Below are positions 1 through 8,577 of a stretch of 64,000 bases of DNA, one piece after another. Below the pieces are notes generated by a model. That model was given only the letters and a program-made list of their open reading frames with translations. It made no database searches and had not been told where the DNA came from. The number at the start of each line of letters is the position of its first letter. Position 1 is the stretch's first letter. Source of the stretch: DATLGB01 sp963740765 (GTDB taxonomy: Bacteria; Actinomycetota; Thermoleophilia; Solirubrobacterales; Solirubrobacteraceae); contig CAVUFN010000008.1 of assembly GCA_963740765.1 (NCBI GenBank), positions 62,001 through 126,000 on the forward strand, given 5' to 3'. Position numbers and translations under genes: made by a program.

Positions 1-891
1 GCGCTCGCCCACGACCACGGGATGCGCCTCGGCGCCACCGGCACGCATCCGCTGTCGGACTACCGCGAGCAGCACCTGATCGACACGGAGCACTACCGCC
101 GCGTGGGGGACGGGCTCAAGTACGTCGCCTGGCGCAACAACACGTTCTCCGTGCACGTGCACGTGGGCGTCCGCGGCGGCGACCGCGCGATCGAGGTGTG
201 CGACCGGCTGCGGCCCGTCCTGCCGACGCTGCTGGCGATCTCCGCGAACTCCCCGTACGTCGACCAGCGCGATTCCGGCCTGCACACCGCCCGCACGCAG
301 ATCTTCACCAAGTCCTTCCCGCGCTGCGGGATCCCGGACGCGTTCGGGACCTGGGCCGCCTGGGCCGAGTACGTCGACCTGCTCGTCCGCACGCGGTCGA
401 TCGTCGAGTTCACCCAGCTGTGGTGGTCGGTGCGCCCGCACCACGACTTCGGGACGGTCGAGGTCCGCATCTGCGACGCGCAATCGAGCGCCGCCGAGTC
501 GGACGCGCTGGTGACCCTGATCCACGCCTGCGTGCTGGCCGCGCTGCGCGAGGTCGACGAGGGCTCGGCGCCGCCCGACGTTCCCGGCCGGCTGATCGAG
601 GAGAACGTGTGGCGCGCGATCCGCCATGGCCTGGACGGGACGCTGCTCGACCTGCGGACGCTCGAGGAGTACCCGGCCGCCGAGGCCGTCGAGCGGCTCT
701 CGGCGTGGGCGGGCGTGTCCGTCGACCTGGGTGGTGGGGATCGTCTCAACGGCGCCCAGCGCCAGCGCCGCCGGATCGACCAGGGCGCCTCTCCGGCCGA
801 GGTCTACGCTGAAACCGTGAACGAGACGAACGCCCACTTCGACCTATCGCCTTCGGCGATCTCCAAGCACAGGCAGGAGGTGTCGCGATGA
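1..891 (+). CDS. GCS2-family carboxylate-amine ligase (YbdK-like), 5'-truncated by window edge
   Basis: The frame is open from base 1, so the gene starts outside the window; 296 residues of its C-terminal part are visible. The segments THPLSDYREQ, HVHVGV (after a run of cold-spot residues NNTFSV), ISANSPY and FGTVEVRICD are typical of glutamate-cysteine ligase family 2 enzymes, which form an amide bond between a carboxylate and an amine at the expense of ATP. The family includes the weak gamma-glutamylcysteine ligase YbdK and actinobacterial relatives, so the substrate cannot be fixed from sequence. A methionine at base 22 is internal to the conserved domain and is not the real start. The stop overlaps the start of the next gene in an ATGA, so the two are probably translationally coupled. 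Confidence 0.85.
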   Translation, partial: ALAHDHGMRLGATGTHPLSDYREQHLIDTEHYRRVGDGLKYVAWRNNTFSVHVHVGVRGGDRAIEVCDRLRPVLPTLLAISANSPYVDQRDSGLHTARTQIFTKSFPRCGIPDAFGTWAAWAEYVDLLVRTRSIVEFTQLWWSVRPHHDFGTVEVRICDAQSSAAESDALVTLIHACVLAALREVDEGSAPPDVPGRLIEENVWRAIRHGLDGTLLDLRTLEEYPAAEAVERLSAWAGVSVDLGGGDRLNGAQRQRRRIDQGASPAEVYAETVNETNAHFDLSPSAISKHRQEVSR

Positions 892-1295
892 GCGACCAGT
901 CCCAAGAGGAGCTCACGCCGGAGCAGCTGGCGCAGCTCGAGGCACAGCTCGACCAGGTCCACGTGGACGACGTCGTGCTGCAGACGATCGTCTCCCTGAT
1001 CAACCTCGGGGCGCGCAAGGGCGCCGTCGGCGCGCCGCCCGACGCGGGCATCGAGGCCGACAACGAGCAGCTGCGCATCGCCATCGAGGCCGCCCGCGCG
1101 CTGCTGGCGATCGTGGAGCCGCGCCACAGCGCTCAGCTCGGCCCGTTCCGCGACGCCCTGAGCCAGCTGCAGATGCACTACGCCCGTGAGGCAGGCGGTC
1201 CCGGCGCCCAGACGCCGCCCGCCACCGCGCCCCAGAGCGACCCTGCGCCGCAGGGCGGGCAGGGCAGCGGGCGCCTCTGGGTCCCCGGTCAGTAA
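888..1295 (+). CDS. small helical protein of unknown function (DUF1844-like?)
   Basis: A 135-residue soluble protein. Residues 1-30 are rich in Gln and Glu and helical; residues 30-95 form a hydrophobic helical region (VVLQTIVSLINLGARKG, then AARALLAIVEPRH); the last 35 residues are a Pro/Gln/Gly-rich low-complexity tail. The helical core resembles the DUF1844 type of small protein, but I hold that only loosely. The ATG overlaps the stop of the ligase gene by 4 bases, and a strong terminator follows at 1332-1358, so the two genes end one transcription unit. No catalytic motif is visible. Confidence 0.75.
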   Translation: MSDQSQEELTPEQLAQLEAQLDQVHVDDVVLQTIVSLINLGARKGAVGAPPDAGIEADNEQLRIAIEAARALLAIVEPRHSAQLGPFRDALSQLQMHYAREAGGPGAQTPPATAPQSDPAPQGGQGSGRLWVPGQ

Positions 1296-1331
1296 CGACC
1301 GCCGGAACACCGGGTATCCTCCCACGCTTCC

Positions 1332-1358
1332 GCGGCAGCCATCGGCTGCCGCTGTTTT
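1332..1358 (+). terminator. intrinsic terminator after the GCS2 operon
   Basis: A perfect 9-bp stem (gcggcagcc / ggctgccgc) closes on a 3-base loop (atc) and is followed directly by tgtttt. This is a classic Rho-independent terminator for the plus strand. It separates the ligase pair from the pyrophosphatase gene, whose own promoter must lie in the following 55 bases. Confidence 0.85.
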
Positions 1359-1413
1359 GTGCGGGCACGTCGTCCGCCCATGTCCATCTTCCTGAAACCA
1401 GAGGAATCCCGTT

Positions 1414-3456
1414 TTGACTGAGTTCCTGACCGATCACGGTGCCGTTGTCGCGCTGGTCTGCGCGTTCGCCGCCGTGCTCTACGGGGCCGTGACCGCGCGC
1501 TCCCTGCTGGCGCTGTCGCCCGGCAACGAGACCATGCGCAGCCTGTCGCTGGCCATCCAGGAGGGCGCTTCGGCCTACCTCCGCCGCCAGTACACGACGA
1601 TCGGCATCGTCGGCGTCGTCCTGTTCGTCGTCCTGATCCCGCTGCAGAGCATCGAGGTGGCGATCGGCTTCGCCATCGGCGGTGCTGCTTCGGCTGCGGC
1701 CGGCTTCATCGGCATGAACGTGTCCGTGCGTGCCAACGCCCGTGTGGCGGAAGCGGCCCGCGGCGGCATCGGCCCGGCGCTCGACGTCGCCTTCCGCGGT
1801 GGCGCCGTCACCGGCATGCTTGTCGTTGGCCTCGCCCTCCTGGGCGTCGCCGGCTACTACGGCATCCTCACCATGTTCTTCGACACGTCCAAGGGCGAGG
1901 CGGTCGACGCGCTGATCGGCCTCGGCTTCGGTGGCTCGCTGATCTCCGTCTTCGCCCGTCTGGGCGGCGGCATCTTCACCAAGGGCGCCGACGTCGGCGC
2001 GGACATCGTCGGCAAGATCGAGGCGGGCATCCCGGAGGACGACCCGCGCAACCCGGCCGTCATCGCCGACAACGTGGGCGACAACGTCGGCGACTGCGCC
2101 GGCATGGCCGCCGACCTGTTCGAGACCTACGCGGTCACCGCCGTGGCCGTCATGCTGCTCGGCGCCCTCTCGTTCGAGGACGCCCAGAACGTCATCCTGT
2201 ACCCGCTCGTCCTCGGCGCGGTGTCGATCATCGCCTCGATCATCGGCACCTTCGCGGTCAAGACGAAGACGGGCAACGTCGAGCGCGCCCTCTACCAGGG
2301 CATGATCGTCGCCGGTGTCATCTCGGCGCTGGCCTTCTACCCCGTCACCAAGTGGATGATGGACGGCCTGCCCGGCGTCGACGCCCCCTCGGTCGGCGAT
2401 CTCTACCTGTGCGCGCTGATCGGCCTGGGCGTCACCGGCCTGCTGTTCGTGATCACGGACTACTACACGTCGACGCGCTTCTCGCCGGTCAAGAAGACGG
2501 CGAAGGCGTCGGAGACCGGGCACGCGACCAACATCATCCAGGGCCTTGCCCAGGGCCTCCAGGCCACGGCGCTCCCGGCCCTCGTGATCGTGTTCGGCAT
2601 CGCCGGCGCGCACGGCCTCGCCGGCGTCTACGGCATCGGCGTCGCCGTCATGGCGCAGCTGTCGCTGACGGGCCTGATCGTCGCTCTCGACGCCTTCGGC
2701 CCCATCACGGACAACGCCGGCGGCATCGCCGAGATGGCCGAGATGCCCGAGGACGTCCGCAACGTGACCGACCCGCTGGACGCGGTCGGCAACACGACGA
2801 AGGCCGTCACCAAGGGCTACGCGATCGGCTCCGCCGCGCTCGCCGCCCTGGTGCTGTTCGCCGCGTTCAAGATCGAGCTCTTCAAGGAGCTCGGCAGCCC
2901 GATCTCGTTCGAGATCGACGACCCGGACGTCCTCATGGGCCTCTTGCTCGGCGGCCTCATGGTCTGCCTGTTCGCCGCCCTCTCGATGGAGTCCGTCGGC
3001 CGCGCCGGCAGCGCCGTCGTCGAGGAGGTCCGCCGCCAGTTCCGCGAGAAGCCCGGCATCATGGACGGCTCGGAGAAGCCCGAGTACGGCCAGTGCGTGG
3101 ACATCGTCACGAAGGCCGCGCAGCGCGAGATGATCCTCCCGTCGCTGCTGCCGATCGTCATGACGGTCATCGTCGGCATCATCTCCGTGAAGATGCTCGG
3201 TGGCCTGCTGATCGGCGTCATCGTCGTCGGCCTCTTCTTCGCCATCCTCATGACCGCCGGTGGCGGCGCCTGGGACAACGCGAAGAAGCTGATCGAGGAC
3301 GGCGCCCACGGCGGCAAGGGCTCCTTCGCCCACGAAGCCTCGATCACCGGTGACACGGTGGGTGACCCCTTCAAGGACACCTCCGGCCCGGCGATCAACC
3401 CGATGATCAAGGTCGCGAACATCGTCGCGCTCCTGATCATCCCGATCATCGCCTAA
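1414..3456 (+). CDS. hppA: K+-independent membrane H+-translocating pyrophosphatase
   Basis: An integral membrane protein of 680 residues with about 16 hydrophobic segments, the normal size for the family. It hydrolyses pyrophosphate in the cytoplasm and pumps protons across the membrane. The substrate signature GADVGADIVGK (about residues 191-201) and the acidic DNVGDNVGD block follow family consensus. At about residues 459-467 the sequence reads GNTTKAVTK; Lys and Thr at these two positions, instead of Ala and Gly/Ala, mark the K+-independent class. The start is TTG at 1414, chosen because gagga lies 8 bases upstream and no ATG/GTG gives a better N-terminus. A stand-alone gene: a terminator lies before it and it converges on the deacetylase gene only 12 bases after its stop. 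Confidence 0.97.
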   Translation: MTEFLTDHGAVVALVCAFAAVLYGAVTARSLLALSPGNETMRSLSLAIQEGASAYLRRQYTTIGIVGVVLFVVLIPLQSIEVAIGFAIGGAASAAAGFIGMNVSVRANARVAEAARGGIGPALDVAFRGGAVTGMLVVGLALLGVAGYYGILTMFFDTSKGEAVDALIGLGFGGSLISVFARLGGGIFTKGADVGADIVGKIEAGIPEDDPRNPAVIADNVGDNVGDCAGMAADLFETYAVTAVAVMLLGALSFEDAQNVILYPLVLGAVSIIASIIGTFAVKTKTGNVERALYQGMIVAGVISALAFYPVTKWMMDGLPGVDAPSVGDLYLCALIGLGVTGLLFVITDYYTSTRFSPVKKTAKASETGHATNIIQGLAQGLQATALPALVIVFGIAGAHGLAGVYGIGVAVMAQLSLTGLIVALDAFGPITDNAGGIAEMAEMPEDVRNVTDPLDAVGNTTKAVTKGYAIGSAALAALVLFAAFKIELFKELGSPISFEIDDPDVLMGLLLGGLMVCLFAALSMESVGRAGSAVVEEVRRQFREKPGIMDGSEKPEYGQCVDIVTKAAQREMILPSLLPIVMTVIVGIISVKMLGGLLIGVIVVGLFFAILMTAGGGAWDNAKKLIEDGAHGGKGSFAHEASITGDTVGDPFKDTSGPAINPMIKVANIVALLIIPIIA

Positions 3457-3468
3457 GCGCTAACGCGC

Positions 3469-4197
3469 TCAGCGCCTCAGGACTTCGCGGGCCCGACGGG
3501 TGACCCGCGAGGTCTTGAGGCGGAAGCGACGCAGGTCGTCGGGGTGGTAGATGCCCACCCGTGGCCACTCCAGGGCGCCGAGCTCGCCCCACTGGGCGGG
3601 GAGCGCGGCAGCGGTCGCGTAGCCGGCGCGGCCGGTCGCCTCGACCACGCGCGCGTCGACGTCCCCGTAGGGATAGGCGAGGCTCGCGGGCGGCTCGCCC
3701 AGGGCAGCCTCGATGGCCGCGCGCGACGCGGTGAGCTCGCGGTCGAGGTCGGCGTCGTCGCACTGGGTCAGGCGCGGATGGGTGACGGTGTGCGACCCGA
3801 CCTCCCAGCCGGCGTCGCGGAGCCCGCGCAGCTCGTCCCAGCCGAGGCTGGCCAGCTCGGCCGCGAAGGGGGTCTCGGCCCACTGGCTGACGCCGTCCCA
3901 CCGCAGCGGGGTGCCGGCCGCGGCGAAGTCCGTGACGGCGTAGATCGTGCCCGGCCATCCGAGCTCGTCCAGCGCGGGCTTGGCGATCTCGAGCACGGAC
4001 CGGAACGCATCATCGAAGGTGACGGCGACGACCTTGCCGCGGGCGCGGGCCTGCACCGCCTGCGTGAAGGTGACGCCGCGGTAGCCGGCCCGATCGAGGC
4101 GCCTCAGCTGGGCGCGGAACGCGTCCGGCGTGACCGACAGGTCGGCCGGCCAGCTCGGGCTGATGGCGTGGTAGCAGAGCGCAAGGGTGTCGGTCAC
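3469..4197 (-). CDS. polysaccharide deacetylase (NodB/CE4 family)
   Basis: A 242-residue protein with the CE4 fold signatures: TFDDAF at residues 60-65 (catalytic and metal-binding Asp62-Asp63) and SHTVTH at 135-140 (metal ligands His136 and His140). It removes N- or O-acetyl groups from polysaccharide; no signal peptide is visible, so it may act on a lipid-linked or cytoplasmic substrate or leave the cell another way. The start is the GTG at 4197, which overlaps the stop of the long coiled-coil gene upstream (GTGA), implying coupling. A longer frame extends upstream but lies entirely inside the coiled-coil gene. The position at the edge of an exopolysaccharide locus fits a role in tailoring that polymer. 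Confidence 0.9.
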   Translation of the reverse strand: MTDTLALCYHAISPSWPADLSVTPDAFRAQLRRLDRAGYRGVTFTQAVQARARGKVVAVTFDDAFRSVLEIAKPALDELGWPGTIYAVTDFAAAGTPLRWDGVSQWAETPFAAELASLGWDELRGLRDAGWEVGSHTVTHPRLTQCDDADLDRELTASRAAIEAALGEPPASLAYPYGDVDARVVEATGRAGYATAAALPAQWGELGALEWPRVGIYHPDDLRRFRLKTSRVTRRAREVLRR

Positions 4198-7100
4198 CGG
4201 TCGCCCATGGTCGCCCTGGACTCCGCCCGCATCCGCAGCTCGGCCTCCTCGCGGAGCTGGTCGCCGGCCGCCGACAGCTCGCGCCGCGCGTCCAGCAACT
4301 CCCCGCTGAGGCGATCGGCGTCCGCGCGGGCGCTGGCCAGCTCGACCTCGAGCGCGGCGACCTGGGCGAGCAACGGACCCGAATTCGTGTCGCCGACGGG
4401 CGCCCACGCCTGCTCGGGCGCTCGGCCGGGGCCGGTGCGCGCCTGGGCCTCGGCGCGGTCGCGCGCCTCGGCCTCGTCGCGGGCGCGCTCGATGGCCATC
4501 TCCGTCTCGCGCTGGGCGTCCTGCAGGCGGGCGGTGAGCTCCTCGACCCGGCGGTCGTTCATGTCGTTCTGCGTCTCGAGCTGCTCGATGCGGCGCTGCA
4601 GCTCGAGGACCTCCGGGCTGTCGTCACGGGACGCGACGTCGGTCGCCCGGTCCCGGAGCCGGCTCATCTCGCGCTCGAACGCCTCCAGCTGGCCCTCCAG
4701 CGCGGCGGCTCGTTCGACGGCGGCGATCCGCTCGCGCTCCGCCTCGTCGTCGGCCTGCATGCGCTCCCGGAGCTGGGCCTGGAGGGACTCGATGCCGTCC
4801 TGTGCGGTCGCCACCGCCGCCTCGATGGTCGTCCCGCGGTCGGTCTCCTCGCGCAGCACCTCGATTTCCGCCTGGGCGGCGAGGAAGGCCTGCTCGGTGC
4901 CCGACATCAGCAGCTCGAGGTCGGATCGTGCCGTGGCGAGGGCCTCAACGATCTCGGGGGTGTGCGCGGCGATCTCCCGGAGGCGCTCGATCTCCGCCTC
5001 GGCGGCAGCCAGCGCCTCGCTGTCGTCCCGCTCGTCCGCGGCCTGCCGGAGCGCCACCAGCTCCTGCTCGAGCTCGACCGCTGCAGCGGCGCGGCGCTCG
5101 GCCTTCTCGGTCTCGGAGGTGACGAGCTCCTGCAGCTCCGCGAGCGCGGGCTCGAGGTCGGCGAGCTCGGCGGCCTTCGCCTCCGCCGCGTCGGCGCGCG
5201 CGCGCTCGGCGTCGAGCTCGCCCGCGTCGACGGCCTCGGCCTCGAGGCGCTGCACGCGCTCGCGGGCCCGTTCGAGCTCGGTGCGGACAGCGGTCGCGTC
5301 GCGCCGGGCCTCCTCGGCCTCCACGCGGGCGCGCTCCGCGGTGGCCAGGAGCTCGTCGGCCCGCGCGCGGACCTCCTCGGCGTCCTCGCGGGCGGCCTGG
5401 GCGTCCGCACGGGCGGCGTCGGCCATCTCGCGCGCGGCCGCGACGCGGGCGGCCTCCGCCGTTGCCTCGGAGGCGAGCGTCGCCTCGAGCTCCTTCGCGC
5501 GGGCCCGGGCGGCGGCGGCCTCGGCGCTGGCGACGTCGAGCTCGGTGTCGAGCGCGTCGGCGCGGGCCTGGGCGGCGTCGAGCGCGGCCTGCAGCTCGTC
5601 GGCTTCCGCCCGGGCCGCGTCCGCGGCCGCGGTGGCGGCGTCGAGGTCGGCCTGGGAGGCCTTGGTGAGCTCCTGCTGGGCGGCGGCGGCCTCGGCGCGC
5701 GCGGCTTCCAGCGCCGCCCGTGCGGTGCCGGCGTCGTCGCGAGCGGTCTGCAGCTCGGTGTCGAGCGCGTCGGCGCGGGCCTGGGCGGCGTCGAGCGCGG
5801 CCTGCAGCTCGTCGGCTTCCGCCCGAGCCGCGTCCGCGGCCGCGGTGGCGGCGTCGAGGTCGGCCTGGGAGGCCTTGGTGAGCTCCTGCTGGGCGGCGGC
5901 GGCCTCCGCGCGCGCGGCTTCCAGCGCGGCGTGGGCGGCGTCGGCGTCGGCGTGAGCGGCCTCGGCGTCGGCGTGGGCGGCCTCGAACTCCTCCCCGAGC
6001 CCGTCCGCGCGGGCCTGGGCGGCGTCGAGTGCGGCCTGCAGCTCCTCGGCCTCCGCCCGGGCCGCGTCCGCTGCCGCGGTGGCGGCGTCGAGGTCGGCCT
6101 TGGAGGCACTGGTCAGCTCCTGCTGGGCGGCCGCCGCCTCCGCGCGCGCCGCGTCCAGCGCTGCGCGCGCGGCGTCGACCTCGGAGTGGGCGCCCTCCAG
6201 CTCGGCCCGCGCTGCGGCGGCGCGCTCCTCGGCGGCGGCGCGCTCGGCGGCGGCCGTCTCGGCCTCGGCGTGGGCGGCCTCGGCGGCGGCGTGCGCCTCG
6301 GCGGCCTCGGCCCGTGCCGCTGCGGCAGCGGCGGCGGCGGTCTCCCGGTCGACGTTGGCCTGCTCGGCCTCCGCGCGGGCGCGCTCGGCCTCGGCCTGCG
6401 CCTCAGCCGCGGCGGCCTGGGCGGCCTCGGCGTCGGCCCGCGCGTTCCGCGCGGCCTCGACGTCGGCGCGGGCGGCGACCAGGTCCTCGCGGGCCTCGGC
6501 GGCGTCCGCTCCCGCGCGGTCCAGCCGCTCGCGCAGGTCCGCGATCGTGCGCTCCTGGTCGCTCAGCTCCGCGCGCTCGGCGTGGCGCAGCGCCTGGACC
6601 TCCTCGCGCACGGCCGCCAGCTGGAGCGCGGTGGTGTGCTGCAGCGACCGGTGCTGCTGGGCGATGCGCTCGAGCTCGTCAGCGCGGGTCTCGGCGGCGG
6701 CGGTCGCCTCCTGCGCCTCGGCGCGCGCGGCCTCGAGCTCCTCCGCGCGGGCGGTGACGCGCCTGACCTCCTCGCGCGCTGCCTCCAGCTCGGCGGCGGT
6801 CGCCTCGTAGCCGGCCAGCCCGCTGGCGCGTTCCGAAGCTTCGGCGAGCTCCGTCTCGAGTTGCGCAGCGCGCGCCTCCAGGGCCCGCTCACGTTCCGCG
6901 GCTTCCTCGAGCCGGCGCTCGGCCTCGGCGGCCCGCGCCTCGGACGCGTCGATCTGAGCCTCGGCCGTCTTCGCGCGCTCCTCCGCGGCGCGGGCCGCGT
7001 CGAAGACGACGGTCAGCGCGGCGTCTCCCTGCTCGAGGCGGCGCAGCTCGCGGGACGCGCGCTCCTGGGCCTCCTGGGCGGCACGGGTGGCCTGATCGGC

Positions 7101-8558
7101 GGCGCGCTCGGCCTCGGACACGCGGCCGCGGGCGTCGCGCAGGGACGCCTCCAGCGATTGGCGGGCTTCGCGTTCTGCCGCCAGGCGCCCCTCGAGCATC
7201 CGCCGCCGCTCCCGCTCGGAGGCCAGGTCGGTGCCGGCGGTCCGCGCGTCGGCGAGCGCGGCCTGCGCCGAGTCCCGATCGGCCGCGATCGCGTCACGCT
7301 CTGCGGTGAGGGCCTCGACCGCTGCGGCGTGGTCGGCTTGCGCGGCCGTGCGGGCGGCCTCGGCGGAGGCGAGCGCCTCGTCGAGCTGAGCCCGGAGCGC
7401 CGCGACCGCGGCGGCGTGCTCTGCGTGGAGGGCCTCGAGCGTGCTCGCGTGGCCGGCCTGCGCCGCGTCGGCGGCGGCCAGCGCGTCGTCCCGTTCGGAA
7501 CGGAGGGCGTCGAGCGCGGCCCGATGCTCGGCGACCAGCGCCTCACGGGCTGCGTCCTGCTCGGCCCGGAGGGCTTCGAGCGCAGCGGCACGCTCGCCTT
7601 CGAGCGACTCCCGCGCGGCTTCCGCGGCGGCGAGAGCGTCGTCACGCTCGGCGCGCAGCGCCTCGAGGACCGCCTCGTGGTCGGCCTCGCCGGCGTCACG
7701 CGCGGACTCGAGCTCGGCCCGGAGGGCACCGAGCGCGGCCTGATGCTCGTCCTCGGCGGCCTCACGAGCCGCCGCGTGCTCCTCCCGGAGGGTCTCGAGC
7801 GCGGTGGCGTGCTCGGCCGCCAGCGCCTCGCGCTCTGCCTCCGCCGCCGCGAGCGCCTGGTCGCGCCCGGTGCGCAGGGTCTCGAGGGCGGCGGCGCGGT
7901 CGGCCTCCGCGGCCGCGCGCGCGGCGTCAGCCGCGTCGAGCGCCGCGTCGCGCTCCGCGCGCAGCGCGTCGAGGGCGGCGGCGTGGTCGGCCTCGACAGC
8001 CGCGAGCGCGTCGTCACGCTCGGCGGCGGTCTCCGCGCGGGCGCGCTCGGCTGCCTGGATGACCTCGCGGAGCGCGTCCTCGTTGGCCTCGCTGCGCTCG
8101 CGCAGCATGGCGAGGTCGCGCTCGGCGGCGATCAGTGCCGATCGCTGGGCGGCGGCGTCAGCTTCGGCGTTCTCGCGCGCGCGGCGCTCGTCCGCGAGGC
8201 GCTGGATGAGGTCGGCGGTGGCCTGCTGGACCGCGGGGGCGGTGGCGGGCGGACGCGCGGGGGAGGGGGGCGGCTTCGGCGTCTCGCCCTTCAGGACCGC
8301 CGGCTCGACGCCCTCTCCGACCAGCCGGATCGTGATCGCCGCGTCGGCGACGGCCGCGGGGACCGGGAACGCGCGGCGCCAGGGGCCGCCCTCGATCGGG
8401 CGGGCGCTGGGATCGGGCAGCGCGGCGAAGCGCGCGCCGTCGATCTCGAGCTCGATGTCGCCCGCCGGGCCGTCCCAGGTCCCTGACACGCGCAGCAGCG
8501 CCGTCGCCTCGGAGGCGTCGATGCGCTGGAGGCGCTCGAGTTCGAAGCGGGCGATCAC
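4194..8558 (-). CDS. giant Ala/Glu-rich coiled-coil protein, 1454 aa
   Basis: Residues 1-105 look like a small beta-rich globular domain (SGTWDGPAGDIELEIDG and ITIRLVGEGVEP are strand-like). A Pro-rich linker at about 112-126 follows, and then about 1,320 residues of uninterrupted Ala/Glu/Arg/Asp-rich heptad-like helix reach the C-terminus. Two repeat classes can be seen: an N-terminal set with the core ALRAERDAAL recurring at 22- and 29-residue spacing, and a C-terminal set of 71/78-residue units containing AAAAQQELTKASQADLDAA. There is no signal peptide, membrane segment or Walker motif, so it is neither an SMC ATPase nor obviously secreted. It is coupled to the deacetylase (GTGA) and lies next to the sugar transferase. 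A cytoskeletal, scaffold or polar-organiser role is possible, but no function can be assigned. Confidence 0.85.
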   Translation of the reverse strand: MIARFELERLQRIDASEATALLRVSGTWDGPAGDIELEIDGARFAALPDPSARPIEGGPWRRAFPVPAAVADAAITIRLVGEGVEPAVLKGETPKPPPSPARPPATAPAVQQATADLIQRLADERRARENAEADAAAQRSALIAAERDLAMLRERSEANEDALREVIQAAERARAETAAERDDALAAVEADHAAALDALRAERDAALDAADAARAAAEADRAAALETLRTGRDQALAAAEAEREALAAEHATALETLREEHAAAREAAEDEHQAALGALRAELESARDAGEADHEAVLEALRAERDDALAAAEAARESLEGERAAALEALRAEQDAAREALVAEHRAALDALRSERDDALAAADAAQAGHASTLEALHAEHAAAVAALRAQLDEALASAEAARTAAQADHAAAVEALTAERDAIAADRDSAQAALADARTAGTDLASERERRRMLEGRLAAEREARQSLEASLRDARGRVSEAERAADQATRAAQEAQERASRELRRLEQGDAALTVVFDAARAAEERAKTAEAQIDASEARAAEAERRLEEAAERERALEARAAQLETELAEASERASGLAGYEATAAELEAAREEVRRVTARAEELEAARAEAQEATAAAETRADELERIAQQHRSLQHTTALQLAAVREEVQALRHAERAELSDQERTIADLRERLDRAGADAAEAREDLVAARADVEAARNARADAEAAQAAAAEAQAEAERARAEAEQANVDRETAAAAAAAARAEAAEAHAAAEAAHAEAETAAAERAAAEERAAAARAELEGAHSEVDAARAALDAARAEAAAAQQELTSASKADLDAATAAADAARAEAEELQAALDAAQARADGLGEEFEAAHADAEAAHADADAAHAALEAARAEAAAAQQELTKASQADLDAATAAADAARAEADELQAALDAAQARADALDTELQTARDDAGTARAALEAARAEAAAAQQELTKASQADLDAATAAADAARAEADELQAALDAAQARADALDTELDVASAEAAAARARAKELEATLASEATAEAARVAAAREMADAARADAQAAREDAEEVRARADELLATAERARVEAEEARRDATAVRTELERARERVQRLEAEAVDAGELDAERARADAAEAKAAELADLEPALAELQELVTSETEKAERRAAAAVELEQELVALRQAADERDDSEALAAAEAEIERLREIAAHTPEIVEALATARSDLELLMSGTEQAFLAAQAEIEVLREETDRGTTIEAAVATAQDGIESLQAQLRERMQADDEAERERIAAVERAAALEGQLEAFEREMSRLRDRATDVASRDDSPEVLELQRRIEQLETQNDMNDRRVEELTARLQDAQRETEMAIERARDEAEARDRAEAQARTGPGRAPEQAWAPVGDTNSGPLLAQVAALEVELASARADADRLSGELLDARRELSAAGDQLREEAELRMRAESRATMGDR
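5538..6164 (-). repeat. tandem long repeats inside the coiled-coil gene
   Basis: Three near-identical blocks of about 175 bases recur in phase with the reading frame. The common string cgcgggcctg begins at 5561, 5774 and 6008, giving offsets of 213 and 234 bases (71 and 78 codons). The first two copies are almost identical at DNA level; the third has diverged. Conservation at synonymous sites in the first two points to recent duplication by recombination. The unit lengths equal ten or eleven heptads plus one residue, so each repeat shifts the heptad register by one. Confidence 0.85.
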
Positions 8559-8577
8559 GCCGCCCTACATAACAGGA

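Noticed and set aside
1000..3333. 777-residue open frame antisense to the pyrophosphatase gene
   Set aside because: It is a GC-rich shadow frame with low-complexity Asp/Glu/Gly/Arg composition, has no ribosome site and no recognisable domain, while the plus strand encodes an intact conserved enzyme.
5538..6164. Spaced direct repeats that could suggest a CRISPR array
   Set aside because: Units are about 213-234 bases, in frame, and the intervals are coding and also similar. There are no short identical repeats with unique spacers and no cas genes.
3544..8486. Very long open frames (803 and 1,174 residues) antisense to the coiled-coil gene
   Set aside because: Their Ser/Ala/Arg or Gly/Leu/Arg-rich composition is the mirror of the Ala/Glu codons of the repeat. 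No start signals or domains are seen, and coiled-coil periodicity exists only on the minus strand.
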